Source: Adiantum capillus-veneris (Eukaryota > Streptophyta > Polypodiopsida > Polypodiales > Pteridaceae). Taken from it: a stretch of DNA of 64,000 nt. Where the stretch lies: positions 157,617,545 through 157,681,544 of the forward strand of contig CM043950.1 of NCBI GenBank assembly GCA_014529385.2. The letters run 5' to 3'. The notes under the pieces are model-generated. The model searched no databases. It was not told the origin of the DNA and saw only the letters and a list, made by a program, of their open reading frames with translations. A program made the position numbers and the translations under genes. Shown here in pieces: positions 1 through 12,891 of this stretch. Numbering within the stretch: the first letter of the stretch is position 1; every line of letters starts with the position of its first letter.

Positions 1-150
1 AAACCTTCTCACTACATGTCATAAATAGCATCTACACACTGATTTGAATATTGAATATGAGCGTATATGCAAGCGAAGTAAAACAAACACAATAGTAACA
101 CCCATAGAGAAAGAAAGACTCAGAGTAGAGGGAGCAAAACACATAGATTA

Positions 151-2343
151 ATGGACACATGGCTCACTCTATCCTTTGAATCCTACGACCAATGCCTCCC
201 CTATATTTGCAAATCCACTACTTTATTGACCTTTGTAGGTGATGGACAGAATGGCTTACTTGGCTACTACAAAGCTTTTACTGGGAAATCAAAAATTCAA
301 AAAAGCATGGTTCACCATCAAGCAAATGAGATTATATGACTTTCTACTTTGCATTGTGAGAACCAAAAAACCCTTTTGTAGTGCACACAAGAATTACAAG
401 TATTGCAAGAAAAAGTGCGGAACTTACAAAGGAAAGATACAAGCTTAGGTGCTCGTGTGCAAAAGAAATTACTACGGAATCTCGAAAACTTGAAGGTTGG
501 CTTTGGACGTCTCAAGAAAAGAATCCAATCATCGAGGTCAGGATTGTGAACCTTAGTTTTTTCTTATGTCTGTTTTAGTTTCTATGTAGACATGCTATAT
601 ATCCAAACAAAGAAAACATAGATCCAAAGGCCAATGTAGGAAAGCAGTTGAAGCCTTTGATAAAGAGACAGGTGGTGTTCTGCATTTTGTTTTGAAGCTA
701 GATGAGCGTGACATCCTCAAAGACAAGAAGATAGAACAAGTCACAACAACATCGATGAATTAGGATCTTTCAAAAAGCCCCACTAATGATCCTTCATACT
801 TCAGTGTTCAATAAGAAACAAACATATGGTGGCTTGGTGCTTTTCAGGTATTCCATTTCCATCTTCTCTTCAGCTTTGGTAAGCCCTCTTGAGATTTAAT
901 TTTAGACTTAGTTTCACGTTTCATGCAGATTTAATCTTGAAGGTAAAGAAAGAAGACCACAACATTTTATATTGGGTGTTCCATCAAACTCCTATCCCTG
1001 ATATCATTGATAAACAAATGAATCAAGGAAAGGTGCTAGTTGTCAATGGAAGGGGAGACTTTCAGGTCCAATGTCATCTTGGAGGTGACCTTAAAACACT
1101 CAAGTATATGTATAATTGTGGAATGGGTGCTATGGTAAAGGCTCCATGCTTGTATTGCATGGAGCCTGCAAAGACGATGGACCCAAAATGGTGGATAAAG
1201 GCTCCTATTTTCCACAATGAGGATCCTAATTTCCACTTAGTTCTGGATATTCCACTTGCCAATGTCCACATTTGTACAATGAATGCTCTTTGCAGAATTG
1301 TGGAGAAGTTGGTGTATCTGTACATTGGGTTTTTTTTGGAATATCAAGAACTCAAAAGAACAAAAGGTTGCGGCAGAGGCAATTGAGCTGTTTTGTCAGA
1401 AATGGGTCTCCATGGGGGCAATGTGAAAATCCAACAGGACGAGAAAAGGTCAACCAATTATAAAGATGTACTTTGCAAACCATCTATTGGTGGGGTCAAC
1501 GCATGTCGTTTTTTAATCAAAACCAACAGGCATCAAAGATAAGAAGCTAACCAAGCATGGAAGGATATATCAGTCCACCTATGTGAGCAAAATTGATTTT
1601 CTCGTCTCCATGGGGGCAATGTGAAAATCCAGTGGGATGATAAAAGGTCAACCAATGATAAAGATGTACCTTGCAACCATCTATTGGTGGGGTCAAGGCA
1701 CGTTGTTTTTTATCAAAACCAATAGGCATCAAAGATAAGAAGCTAACCAAGCGTGGAAGGATATATCAGTCCACCTATGTGAGCAAAATTGATTTTCAGC
1801 AATGGAAAAATCTCCATATGGCAGTGAAGGACCAAGAACCCACAACTCGCAATGCCAACGGTGAAGTGTGGCATTCCATCGATGTGCTATTTCAGATGTG
1901 TGATAAAGATGAGTGGACACAAAATGATCTAAACAAGTTTAAGAAGAACCTTCAGCTACTAAAGAAAGCATTTAGGACAGCATGGATTGAAACTCAGATT
2001 ACTCATTACATGGTATCGTTAAAGCACCCTTTTAAATGATAAGGGCTAAAAGGTTGTTTAAAATTCTTGAAAACTTGTTTTATTTGCACATCATTTTCAA
2101 TCACTTACCATACTTCATTCAAAAGTATGAAAACCTAGGCATATGGAACACCCAAGGCTCGGAAAAGTCTCATTACATAGCTAGGAATGCATATTTCAGA
2201 CACACACAACACGGTGGGTCTCGAGATAAGGCAAACAATTTGAAAGAGTTGTTTCAGTGGTTTTATCGTAGAATCCTTCACCGGATGCAAAAAAAACATG
2301 TATTGGACTGTTCGGCAACATCACAAGCAATTAGGCATTTGTA
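151..2343 (+). pseudogene. Transposase-like gene relic of element 1
   Basis: Broken counterpart of the gene at 13235-15557. Segments recognisable in order: FVGDGQNGLLGY near 230-275; a coiled-coil-like stretch at about 390-540; the KLDERDI strand near 697-720; WWLGAFQ at about 830-850; then an apparent intron (GT at about 850, AG at about 928); a GGDLKTLKYM block with PCLYCM near 1081-1165; ANVHICTMNA near 1258-1287; and a C-terminal block WNTQGSEKSHY with LKELFQWFYRR at 2140-2290. In-frame stops occur at about 760 and 810, a frame change lies at a T8 run near 1329-1337, and there is a 195-bp internal duplication. It retains Asp in GGD where element 2 has Asn. RNase-H-fold transposase identity is inferred from the spacing of these blocks. 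Confidence 0.65.
1406..1797 (+). repeat. Tandem duplication of about 195 bp within the element 1 transposase relic
   Basis: 1406-1601 and 1604-1797 are near-identical copies, both starting GTCTCCATGGGGGC and ending GAGCAAAATTGATTTTC, with a few substitutions and one-base indels. The duplication repeats the coding block that corresponds to SMGGAKARRFLS in element 2 and confirms that this copy is not functional. Confidence 0.85.
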
Positions 2344-2524
2344 ACAAAGAAAAAGGAAATGAGTAGAGGCATTTAACAACTCCAGTGCTCGTGAAGGTCA
2401 GAGACAGTGGAGAGAGACAATGCAATATGTAACCATAAGAGGATCAAAAGATTTTGATTTTAGGTCACAACATGTACAAGAGATGCCTAATGATATAATA
2501 GATACAGTATAAGTCACAAGTCTC

Positions 2525-3621
2525 TCAACATGATGATAGATAGTGGATATTTTTTGGCATATTACCCTTGTATTGGATCATTAAATGTTTTCCATAATCT
2601 AAGAGTTCATTTGGGTTTTGTTTCCCCAGAGTGAGTGCCATTGCTGTGTATGTGTAATAATAAGCTGCACGACCAACAAAGGAAGTCATCCTTTTTACCA
2701 ATCCATGACTGTACACAAAGGATGAGTTAGAGAAAGACAGTGACAACTAGAATTTTTGGGTGGGTTGGGGAGGGGGGGGGGGGGGGGTGCTTACCATGTA
2801 GCTCTCATCTTGCATATATAAGTCATCCTTCTATAGGTCCACTGACCTCTTGGACCCTTGTGTGGGATGCATAAACCAGTCCTCTACTTCTTGAGTATTG
2901 GTTGATGGCCTCAAGTTGTTTCTGATAGCTTGGAAGGTAGCCTCATCTAGGAGTGTCTCTCTATATTATTCTGCCTTGTCAAAGAAAAGTTTGAGGCATT
3001 CCATTGGGTAATTTCTAGAGGTTTCCATAGACTCATTGTCATTGTTGTCATCAAATACAAAGCCACTCCTCCCCTCTTGAAATTTGGAGAGCGTGGCAAG
3101 TGCAAAGTCCTTCCTTAAAGAAAATATACTTTGATGTCATGGAGGAAAATGTATGATCTCTCACCAAATTTGAACTCTAGCAGTCCAGGAAGCATCAATG
3201 TGGATTGCTTTTCATTAAAGCGAGAGACTTTTAAAGGTAGTTTGATGTCAGATGTTTTAAGTGTAAGTATATTTCTTCGTTGCACCTAGTTAGCCTATGC
3301 CTCAAGATTAATATCCTCCTCAATCTCAGGAACCTCATTGGACTCCATGTCCTCATCATCTTGCTCATCGGGTGGTAGATCCTCCTCCATTACCTCTGAA
3401 GAATCTTTCAATAGACTAGCAAATAGAGAATTTAAGAATAGAAGGAACCCAAAGGATTCTTTGATTAGCAATGTTTCTTTCTGAGCAAAGTCCATATCTC
3501 TCTTTAAAGAGCCTCTCAGCAACTTAGGTAGTCCCTCTTCTGCTTCCTGTTCAACTAAGCCAATTTTTAATTCGACCCTCTGCCTCTTCATTCTGTGAGA
3601 TCTTAATCCTAAGAAAAACAT
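2525..3621 (-). pseudogene. Acidic minus-strand gene relic of element 1
   Basis: Degenerate homologue of the minus-strand gene at 15751-17233. The 5' part (3621-3295) is an open frame of 108 residues ending in an acidic stretch (EEDLPPDEQDDEDM). A middle block at about 3230-3060, read on the minus strand, gives GLLEFKFGERSYIFLHDIK, matching NLPYFFINGKEYIPLHHIQ of element 2. A 3' piece (2746-2525) contains VGRAAYYYTYTAMA, matching the C-terminal ASRAGYFATLAMQQ. Stops and frame changes separate the pieces. As in element 2, it converges on the transposase gene and diverges from the H3-like gene. No known domain is recognised. Confidence 0.5.
2769..2787. repeat. Poly-G tract
   Basis: A nearly uninterrupted run of about 19 G residues (GGGAGG then G only) lies between the transposase relic and the minus-strand relic of element 1. 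No function is evident. Confidence 0.9.
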
Positions 3622-5411
<1,790 letters not shown>

Positions 5412-6215
5412 ATGAAAAGAACAAAGATGACTGCGAGAAAGGCAGGCAAAGGACCAGGTTTGGCTATTAAAGTAGGAGGAAACTCGACTAGTAAAAAGAA
5501 GAGACCAGGAAAGCCCATGAAAATCTTGAAAGCTCCAAGGATGAATAGGCTACAAAGACACATCAAGCTATTCAAGGAAACCAGGAAGGCTCAAAAATGT
5601 ATTCAACTTCTAGTACCAAAGCTTCCATACCAAAGACTAGTCAGGTCAATATGTGAGGAAGCATGTTTTGGGACCATGAGGTTGAAACCTCTTGCACTGC
5701 TGGCACTACAAGAGGCAGCAGAAGATTTTTTGCTAGAATATTTCAATGACATAACAATTGTTGCAGCACATGCACACATGGTAACGATTATGGACAAGGA
5801 CAATGAAACTCTGAAAAGAGTAGGGTGGAGATATGATAAGCTACTCCAACCCAATAAATTTATAGACAATAAAATGAAGGAAATTTTGCTTATTCCTCCG
5901 TCAAAACCAGAGGTGGTGACGATTGTAGAAGTCACCCACGATGTGAATACCAAGGCCAGGGCTGAGCAGGAAAATCGGCGTGTAGAGGAGATGAATAAAC
6001 TGAAAGAGAAGGAAAAGGCAGCAAATACTATAGAAGAAGAGATTAACAACTACCACATTGTTACACACGATATCAATGTGAGAAACAACAGAATTTTGTC
6101 ATCTATGGAGGAAGGATTAATAGTAGATATACAGCTAGAAGATGGTATTAGAAGGCTATTAGATTCTACGCATATCAATATATTGCGGGATCCAGATGCT
6201 CAAATCACAGACTGA
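5412..6215 (+). CDS. Histone H3-like protein with C-terminal extension (element 1)
   Basis: A 267-residue open frame. The start MKRTKMTARKAG resembles the H3 tail (MARTKQTARKS), keeping Lys4 and Lys9. After a basic linker comes a histone fold at about residues 50-150: KETRKAQKCIQLLVPKLPYQRL (alpha-N/alpha-1), LALLALQEAAEDFLLEYFND (alpha-2) and AHAHMVTIMDKDNETLKRVG (alpha-3). Loop 1 is about one residue longer than in canonical H3, as in many CenH3 proteins. The rest (150-267) is not histone: an IPPS...VTHDVNT motif shared with element 2, then a charged coiled-coil-like segment. It lies directly downstream of a (GA)n tract and upstream of Ulp1 remains. Chromatin binding is inferred. The start is chosen for its match to the H3 tail. 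It ends at a stop where element 2 reads on towards the protease. Confidence 0.75.
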   Translation: MKRTKMTARKAGKGPGLAIKVGGNSTSKKKRPGKPMKILKAPRMNRLQRHIKLFKETRKAQKCIQLLVPKLPYQRLVRSICEEACFGTMRLKPLALLALQEAAEDFLLEYFNDITIVAAHAHMVTIMDKDNETLKRVGWRYDKLLQPNKFIDNKMKEILLIPPSKPEVVTIVEVTHDVNTKARAEQENRRVEEMNKLKEKEKAANTIEEEINNYHIVTHDINVRNNRILSSMEEGLIVDIQLEDGIRRLLDSTHINILRDPDAQITD

Positions 6216-6324
6216 ATTGTATATATCTTCCTGAAGTCAGATGCTTTCACCAGCTTCAGCATATTTTTATTCAGCCTTGAGGCTAGAGAGTAACAACAAG
6301 TAACTTTCTTGTAGTTTGATAAAG

Positions 6325-6787
6325 AGCTAGCTACCTCCACAAAGCCATGCCAAAATATATCTCTTGGATGCCCAAATTTCTTCCTTTCTTAGAATGAAAA
6401 ACACCCCTATCGGTACATTCGAGAAGTGGCTTGCCCATTGTCCAATGCTGCAAGTAACAATTATAATTTTTCCATGTGAGAGCAACTGCCCACTGGAGCC
6501 TCGTTTGCATTGAACTTGACTACGCAGCTGTCTAGACACTAAACTCAATTCAAGGAATGCATCCAGAATTGAGACTGTGAGTATTGAGAATTATAAATTG
6601 CTTTGATTTTGGATAAAGTATGGAGACAATTATTGTGTTGGGTTCATACCAACTCCTCCTGCTTGCAGATGCATGAAAAGACTGCTGCACATATATGGAA
6701 GGCTATGCGGAAATCTAGATCTATACAAGCCAGTAATCAAGGAAGTCATGATGCCTTTATAGACGGATGGCAACTTGTGTGGATGGA
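6325..6787 (+). pseudogene. Ulp1/C48-type protease relic (element 1)
   Basis: Downstream of the H3-like stop, plus-strand frames hold MPKYISWMPKF at about 6346-6378, then AHWSLVCIELDY at 6488-6525 (catalytic His in HWSL), LNSIQG after it, and finally a block near 6754-6785 that reads PL-stop-TDGNLCGW against PLQTDSTSCGW in element 2. The oxyanion-hole Gln codon CAG is TAG here, and further stops and frame changes separate the pieces. A chromovirus LTR begins at 6788, four bases after the CGW codons, so everything downstream of the nucleophile is gone. The similarity to element 2 is unambiguous in order and motif; enzymatic function is lost. Confidence 0.6.
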
Positions 6788-8381
6788 TGTAACATTTAAT
6801 GGTCTAGTAACTTGTGTATAGCAAAAAATTACTTAGACATAGTGAGAATTTCATCAAGAATAGAATCCTAATGAGCATAGCAAGAGTGCTTGGATGGAGA
6901 GAGCAACAAAAAAATAACACCTAGTTAGATAGGCATGAACAATACTTCAAAAAGAGAGAGAAATTAAGCTATTCACAACAATTGAGGACCGTATTTACAT
7001 GGAGCCGGTCCCCCCTCCAAAAGGCTTTGTATCATAGGTTTTTCCTATCAAGGGAGACATTTTACAATACAATACTTTGTGTTCCTTCAATAACTTGCTG
7101 GTGTAATGAAGATGGAAGCTTCAAGAACCAAGCTTACACTGAAAACACAACATCAATTCCCTCACGGTCTCAGACCCAAGACCTCATACACCTTCAAAGA
7201 TGGTGAGAGGTAGCGGGGTATGAGAGTAGATCGAGAGGAACTAGTATTCTTACGAGAAAGAAGTATGTCTCCTCACATAATCACTCTTAATAACTTAGCA
7301 TAGCTTAGTAATTAGCATGGTAGAGGAGATGAGCATGCACTGGAGCTTGGCTCTTGGTTGGATTTGCATCACAAAGCCAAGAGTTGTTGGTGTAGGCCTC
7401 CCTTCTCACAAGCTTGGAGTAGATGATGAGCTTTCCATTAAAGCTTGAGAAGGAGATAGTCTTCTTTACTTCACACATGAGATTGTGTGAGTGTGTGTGT
7501 GTGATAAGGCCTTGCAAAAATCAGCCCCCTCTCTCTCTAGGTCGACCCCCCTTGCTATTTCCTCTTACTGGCCCCTCATTGGCTCATGCAAAGCTTAGCC
7601 AATAGGAAATTAGAAGCCTAATTGCTAGCCTTGTGACATGTGTCCCCCTTTCCCCTTTTGTGAGAGCTTTAGGTATTTAAATAATTCAATTAATCCCTCA
7701 TTGGACCTCTTGGTCTTCTGGCCAATAGGAATCAGACAAGCCATTGGGCTGCTGAATGCTGATTGGACCCCTTGGGAGACTGTCCAATAGTCTTCTAGAG
7801 AGCTTAATTTCTATTGGTTCTTTTATCAAGTGTTTTTAAATGAATTAATCTAAATTTACTCTAGCCTAATTCTCATTGGTCCAACTCTATGGCCATCCAA
7901 TAGGATTTGAATGCACCTTGGGGGCAACTGGGCTACGAACCTGACATGTGTCCACTATGCCCTTCGTGTAAAGGGAGCTTGGAAGAGTGTGTGTGTGTGT
8001 TTCTCTCTCATCCCCAACAAAAATGGCTTGCCCCCTTCTTGATAGGGATGTGGGAAGACTTTTGAGTCTCCCCACAAGCATCCAAATGTTTCTAAGGTTT
8101 GACCATAAGACCTTTCATTTAATTTTGGAACCTAAGCTTTTTGGAAGTCTTAAGTGGGTGATTCTTAGGGTCTTTGAAGCCCATTGATGCACATTGCTCT
8201 TTTGCAGATGGTCCCTGTGTGGATCCCTATTTTCCCTCCTTTGGATCCCTACTGAGACCCGTCTGCTAGCGTTACCAATATTCTAGCCTTTTCTCCCCTG
8301 GTACTTCCCCATATAAATGATCAGCTTAACATGAGAAAATCATTTAGGAGAATTAGATATTAGATATTAGTTATTATGACA
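6788..8381 (-). repeat. Chromovirus LTR A (3' LTR of a minus-strand copy)
   Basis: A 1594-bp long terminal repeat in reverse orientation: TGTAACATTTAATGG at the left is the complement of the LTR end and GATTATTATGACA-like sequence at 8371-8381 is the complement of its start TGTCATAATAATC. Its body matches the LTRs at 25357, 31235, 37324, 41984, 49228 and 53442 but is more diverged. A polypurine tract (CAAGAGAGA on the minus strand) precedes it at 8382-8392. It interrupts the Ulp1 relic of element 1. Confidence 0.85.
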
Positions 8382-8749
8382 TTATCTCTCTTTTGAAATC
8401 ATAGTCGTCCTCGACTATGAAGTAGAGACGATAAAGCCTAGTCATTCGTCCGTTTGCTAGTGGGTAAAGGATCCCTATTTTACCCTACGACATTGTCCCA
8501 AAATGGATGACTAGTCCATTTGATGCTTGAGAGCATTAGCTGCCACAAGCATGTCTGCACATTGGTCCATATCAATCTTCCATAGTAGACTGACAAGCTC
8601 TACTTGGTGTTCAAGAGACGTCGTCTCCACAAACATGATCCTAAGCATGCATACTTCTTACATTTGTGCACAAAGAAAAAGAAAGTCTTATAAGACAAAA
8701 ACTTTGTTCATTTAAACATTTTTACACTTGCTTACTTTAGGGAAGCATT
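8382..8749 (-). other. Non-coding 3' segment between chromodomain and LTR, copy A
   Basis: This stretch corresponds to the untranslated region between the pol stop codon and the polypurine tract of the family (compare 48871-49227). It contains the short inverted repeat ATAGTCGTCCTCGACTAT near 8401-8418. No gene is seen. Confidence 0.7.
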
Positions 8750-9139
8750 TTAAGCATTGACAAGGTTTAGGTTATCCTTTAATTGTATGCCTTGCATCCA
8801 TCTAGCATCATCAAAAGGATAGTTCTTAAACTTAATAAGATACCATCGGATAATCTTACCGCCTCTCAAGACCTTGTCTTCATGTCGGAGAATGGACTCG
8901 AGCTGCAACACCTCTTCTTGGTCCTCGATCTCTGGTGGGTCTTCAATAGTTGTTGGTTCTTGAAGTGGCTCTCCTTTGTAAGGCTTTAGTAGGCTCACAT
9001 GGAAAGCATTGTGTATGAACCAATGACTGGGCAACTTGAGTTGATAGGCCATCTCATTGATTGGCCTAAGAATTTGAAAGGGACCATAGTACCTTTTTGC
9101 TAGTTTAGCATAGTACTTTTGGTGTCCCGTTCTTGCCAA
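8750..9139 (-). pseudogene. Chromodomain end of pol, copy A
   Basis: Minus-strand frame of 129 residues equal to the last part of the Ty3/gypsy pol polyprotein: [20 protein letters not shown] (the conserved post-integrase block, LAxRYYGPF), [15 protein letters not shown], and a C-terminal chromodomain with [23 protein letters not shown] in two halves. The chromodomain places the family among chromoviruses, whose integrases target histone-marked chromatin. The frame change from the upstream integrase frame occurs around 9105-9139. Stops and substitutions relative to 48151-48870 show this is an old copy. Confidence 0.8.
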
Positions 9140-9935
9140 TTGTGTGCCTTAGTCGAGCCTTGGGAAACTTAAGCAAAACCCAATCATTTTGTTTAAAGTC
9201 TTGAGCTCTTATGTGCTTATTAGCAGTAGCCTTTTGCCTTTTTTGTGAGATAGAGATAGCATCCTTAATCTTTTGGAAAGATTCTTGTAGGTCTCGGCTA
9301 TACTCATCTGCAACGAAGATCTTCCCATGTACCTTAAGTAGGAGGGGACTTTTGGATCTTCCCTCAATTACCTCAAAAGGTGCTTTTCCCATGGATGTAT
9401 GTATAGTATTATTGTAGGCATACTTCACTACGGGTAAGTACTTCTCCCATTGGGACGTTTGATCTACTTTCGTTACATAGGCTTTAAGTAGATCAAGACT
9501 TGTTAGGTTAGCTATTTCACTTTGGCCATCCGTTTGCGGGTGATAGGCCAAAGAGAAGTTTAGCCTTGTTTTTAAATTCTCAAAGAGATCCTTCCAGAAA
9601 TTCTTGGTCATTCTAGGATCTCTATCCGACACTATGGACATCGGCAAGCCATGGTACTTGAAGATTTGTGATATGAAGAGGGTTGCCATTTGATGGGCTT
9701 TGATAGTCTTTTTGCGAGGTATAAAATGGGCTTGTTTGATGAACCTTCCCGTATTCCCTTGGATAGACTTAGGCAATCCAAAGATAAAATCCATGGATAT
9801 GCTCTCCCAGGGTGAATTATGGATTGGCAAAGGTTGAAGAAATCCAGGTTGCTTCCCTCTATCAAACTTCGTCTTTTGGCATAACACACATTTAGAAACA
9901 TACTCTTGTATGTTTGCTTTCATGGCAGGCCGCAT
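9105..9935 (-). pseudogene. Integrase of chromovirus copy A
   Basis: A 276-residue minus-strand frame covering the integrase: the end of the zinc-binding region (CVLCQKTKFDRG), then the catalytic core with SMDFIFGLP (first Asp), SDRDPRMTKNFW (second Asp) and HPQTDGQSEIANL (Glu). A gap between GNTGRF and IKQAHFIP removes the IWTIVDR block seen in intact copies. Upstream and downstream frames are displaced. The enzyme joined retroelement cDNA to chromosomal DNA in the source element; here it is a relic. Confidence 0.8.
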
Positions 9936-10855
9936 AGAAATATATTTCTATTTCATTTAGGGTAGACTAAATCCCTCTATTCCCCGCATAAGGAGGAGCA
10001 TGAGATTCATACATTGCTTTCTCACGTAGTGGGTTAGTAACACAGTCTATTGCCATAGAGAAGATAACCATATTGTAAGGTAAATGGTTCTTCTTTCTTC
10101 CCTAGTGGAAGGGCTGAAATCACATCTCTAAAATGATGATCAATAACATACTCATCTATCATAGAAGATAGATCATTGTGAGTTGCTATGGAAACCGCAT
10201 TCACTCTTGATCATCTTGAGAGTGCATCGGCTACTTGATTATGCTTTCTACCAATGTGAGCAATATGAAAATGAAATTGCGAAAGGAAACTTTCCCACCC
10301 CATTTGTTTGTCGGAGAGCTTGGTTTGCATCATGAAGTACTTAAGGCTTTGGTGATCCATCCGTAGAATGAAAGGAGTCCCCAATAAATAGTGCTTCCAT
10401 GAGTCTAAGGCATGTAGAACTGCGAGGAGGTCATTTTCATATATGCCTAGAGCTTGCTCAACAGGGTCGAGCCTTTGACTTTTGTAGGCTATGGTGTGCC
10501 CTTCTTAGAGAAAAAGAGCTCCAAGGCAATCACCACAAGCGTCTCATTAGACCTCAAATGGTTTTAAGAGATTCAACACTGTAAGTAGAAGTTGAGAGAT
10601 AAGCTTTTCTTTAAGCTTTTCAAAAGCATTGTTCTCGCTGGTAGACCATGTATACCATTGTTAGGTCATGTAATGGTCCCGTGATTTGTGAGAACTTTTC
10701 TATGAAGCGTCTATAGTATGCACACATACCTATAAATCTTCTTAGTCATTTAGATTCCTTGGATTAGGCCATCCTTTTATTACCTCTAGCTTTGATGGAT
10801 CCATTTGGATGCCATCTTGAGAGATAATGTGACCTAAATACTAAATCCCAGTATG
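9936..10855 (-). pseudogene. RNase H and partial reverse transcriptase remnant, copy A
   Basis: Continuous minus-strand nucleotide similarity to 50960-51890 of the intact copy covers the integrase N-terminus, RNase H and the distal thumb part of reverse transcriptase, ending abruptly at 10855 within the sequence that encodes LGHIISQDGIQMDPS. Stops and indels break the frames. The RT catalytic core, protease, gag and 5' LTR of this copy are absent, so it is 5'-truncated or was cut by a later rearrangement. Confidence 0.7.
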
Positions 10856-11301
10856 TGCTGTCCCTTTGTTACTCTCCCACTTGCTCTGTACACTTTTGAT
10901 TGCCTCCTCTCTCCCTCAAGATGGATTTGCTAGCCTCCAAGATGCCCAGGATGGTGTTCTAGTTACTCATACAGCCTATGTGGTGCTATGTGTGTGACCA
11001 TGATGAGACCTTGATGCTCCCTCTCCACACTCTACAAGCTCTTGTATGAAATTGATTTCACTTATTGCAAGCTAGTGATAACATTCTAGAGAGCGTACGA
11101 TTTACTTTTAGGAGTACTTGATTGACTTATTGAGCCTTATTTCACCCTCAATCACACCCTTTGCTTATGTGCAAAGATACAAAGAATCCGTTTCACGTCT
11201 ACCTAGGTCACCGAGTAGAGCATTCTCACTCAAAGCCGATGGAAGCACCTTCTATTATCCAAGTTGTGATACCGCTTATTCCTTATTAACCAAGAAGGAG
11301 A
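10856..11301. other. Unassigned segment
   Basis: About 450 bp between the truncated pol and the next LTR. It shows no convincing open frame, no match to other parts of the window and no obvious structural motif. It may be the pre-insertion neighbour of copy A or an internal piece of the retroelement whose LTR follows. Confidence 0.5.
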
Positions 11302-11543
11302 TGTTAGTGTAGTGGCTAGTCATAAGGGGACAACCACTATAGCCCTTTACCCTAATAGGCCTATTGGAGTAGAGGTAGTGTAAGTTAAAAAAAACCCTGT
11401 TGGCATAAAGGTGGCATGTGCCTTGCCCCACGATGGATGAATCAACTGCCATTGACCTTAATAATCCACTCACTTATTCTTTATATACATGGAAGAATAA
11501 GGAATGAGAGTGCTTCTTGCCACTCTTCTCCACCCCACATCGC

Positions 11544-11595
<52 letters not shown>

Positions 11596-11695
11596 GCTGC
11601 CATTGACCTTAATAATCCACTCACTTATTCTTTATATACATGGAAGAATAAGGAATGAGAGTTGCTTCTTGCCACTCTTCTCCACCCCACATAGC

Positions 11696-11771
<76 letters not shown>

Positions 11772-11802
11772 TGCACATGCACTACATTCACACACCCCTT
11801 CA
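11302..11802 (+). repeat. LTR of a second retrotransposon family
   Basis: A 501-bp unit beginning TGTTAGTGTAGTGG and ending CCCTTCA, directly followed by a primer-binding site. It contains an internal tandem duplication (11441-11591 and 11592-11764), each copy ending in a (CT)n tract. No coding region of this family is found downstream, so it is a 5' LTR of a non-autonomous or interrupted element. Confidence 0.65.
11441..11764 (+). repeat. Tandem duplication ending in (CT)n within the LTR
   Basis: Two copies of a unit of about 151 bp that starts ATCARCTGCCATTGACC, includes a TATA-like TTCTTTATATACATGG and ends with CTCGTTCTCTCT followed by 25-30 CT dinucleotides. The two copies differ at only a few bases. 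The duplicated TATA-like segment could provide two promoters. Confidence 0.85.
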
Positions 11803-11804
11803 AT

Positions 11805-11816
11805 TGGTATCAGAGC
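11805..11816 (+). promoter_or_regulatory. Primer-binding site (initiator-Met tRNA)
   Basis: TGGTATCAGAGC two bases after the LTR end is the standard plant retrotransposon primer site complementary to the 3' end of initiator-Met tRNA. It fixes the LTR as a 5' LTR on the plus strand. Confidence 0.8.
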
Positions 11817-12808
11817 ACACGATGATGGTGGGTAGCATGGTGGTGTCAAGAGCTTTGAGGGGATAACTTGCTTGATCTCGACAGTGGAGAGACCAAGAAA
11901 GCTTGGAAACTTTGTGAGAATGAAACGGGATCTTGTGAGATAAGGTGAGAGTGATGTTTTCTCTTATGGAAGCTAAGAAGACAATGTGGAAGATAGTGTG
12001 TAGGTGAAGGTGCTGCCCTAAAACTGTGTGCGCATACAAACACTTTTTTGCAAGTCAGTTTTCTCCTTGTAGAATGTAGATCACAAGTCCCCTCCATTTT
12101 TTATGTGGTTTACAACTTTTCAAATGAAACTTTTTGTAAATTCCTCACCATGTTTTTGGTATTCAGCTCAAATTAGCCACATGCAAGAAATCTCAAGTTT
12201 TTTGTTTAGCGCAGTGTGCGAGTATGATGCACTTTTGAAATCACGACAAGTGGTTGACTATGGGTGCATGAAATTTCAACTTGTGCAAAGCTTGAGTTGG
12301 TAGATTCAAATAAAGAAGAAGTAGTGGCACGGTGGAGGCACAACATTGGCCATTTGAGATCTCCTTCGACACCACTATCTGTTGTACTTACATACACGAG
12401 CATGGAGACATTTACATACCCTCACATCAGTCTTTTGAGAGACATGGCTTTCCGATCACATGCTTGCTTGGAGGCAAACTCTTATGCATTGGCACTACAA
12501 GTGGAGCTTCTTTCATAGGTTTTGGCATACATATTGTCTCCACACTCATCTACTTAGCACAATTTTTTTTCACTGACATAGACATACTTGTGCTCTTCTA
12601 TGAGGTTTCAAAGATTTTTTTGGGAGCCGTTTTGATTTGGTCTTGAGATATGGTCTTTGTGGTTTAAAAGAGACTTTTGTCTCTAATCTTTGTGCGTAGT
12701 CTCATTGCAAGACATTTTGGCATTCATTGGTGGAAATTTGTATATGGTTTTCATGATTTTTTATGTGCGGACACTTTGTTGATGTACGTTGAGTGTAGGT
12801 TTTCATTA
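11817..12808 (+). other. Non-coding leader between primer site and element 2
   Basis: About 990 bp that should be the internal 5' part of the element whose LTR ends at 11802. Frames here are short and show no gag-like motif. The segment GGAGCCGTTTTG near 12623-12634 resembles motifs inside the left end of element 2. At 12809 element 2 begins. Confidence 0.5.
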
Positions 12809-12832
12809 GGGCCAAAAACGACTCAAAAAGGG
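12809..12832 (+). repeat. Left terminal inverted repeat of element 2
   Basis: GGGCCAAAAACGACTCAAAA followed by AGGG, the exact reverse complement of 22658-22681. Preceded by CATTA, which is mirrored by TAATG outside the right repeat. Beyond the 24 bp the inner sequences are only loosely alike (AAGGAATTGG versus AAGGATTAAGG). Confidence 0.9.
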
Positions 12833-12866
12833 CTGTGTAAGGAATTGGTTAAATTACTAATTAGCA

Positions 12867-12891
12867 GAGCCGTTTGTGGTCAAAACGGCTC
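12867..12891 (+). repeat. Subterminal hairpin in left end of element 2
   Basis: GAGCCGTTT (12867-12875) and AAACGGCTC (12883-12891) form a 9-bp stem with a 7-nt loop, 34 bp inside the left inverted repeat. A possible transposase-binding site; no equivalent perfect hairpin is seen at the right end. Confidence 0.6.
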
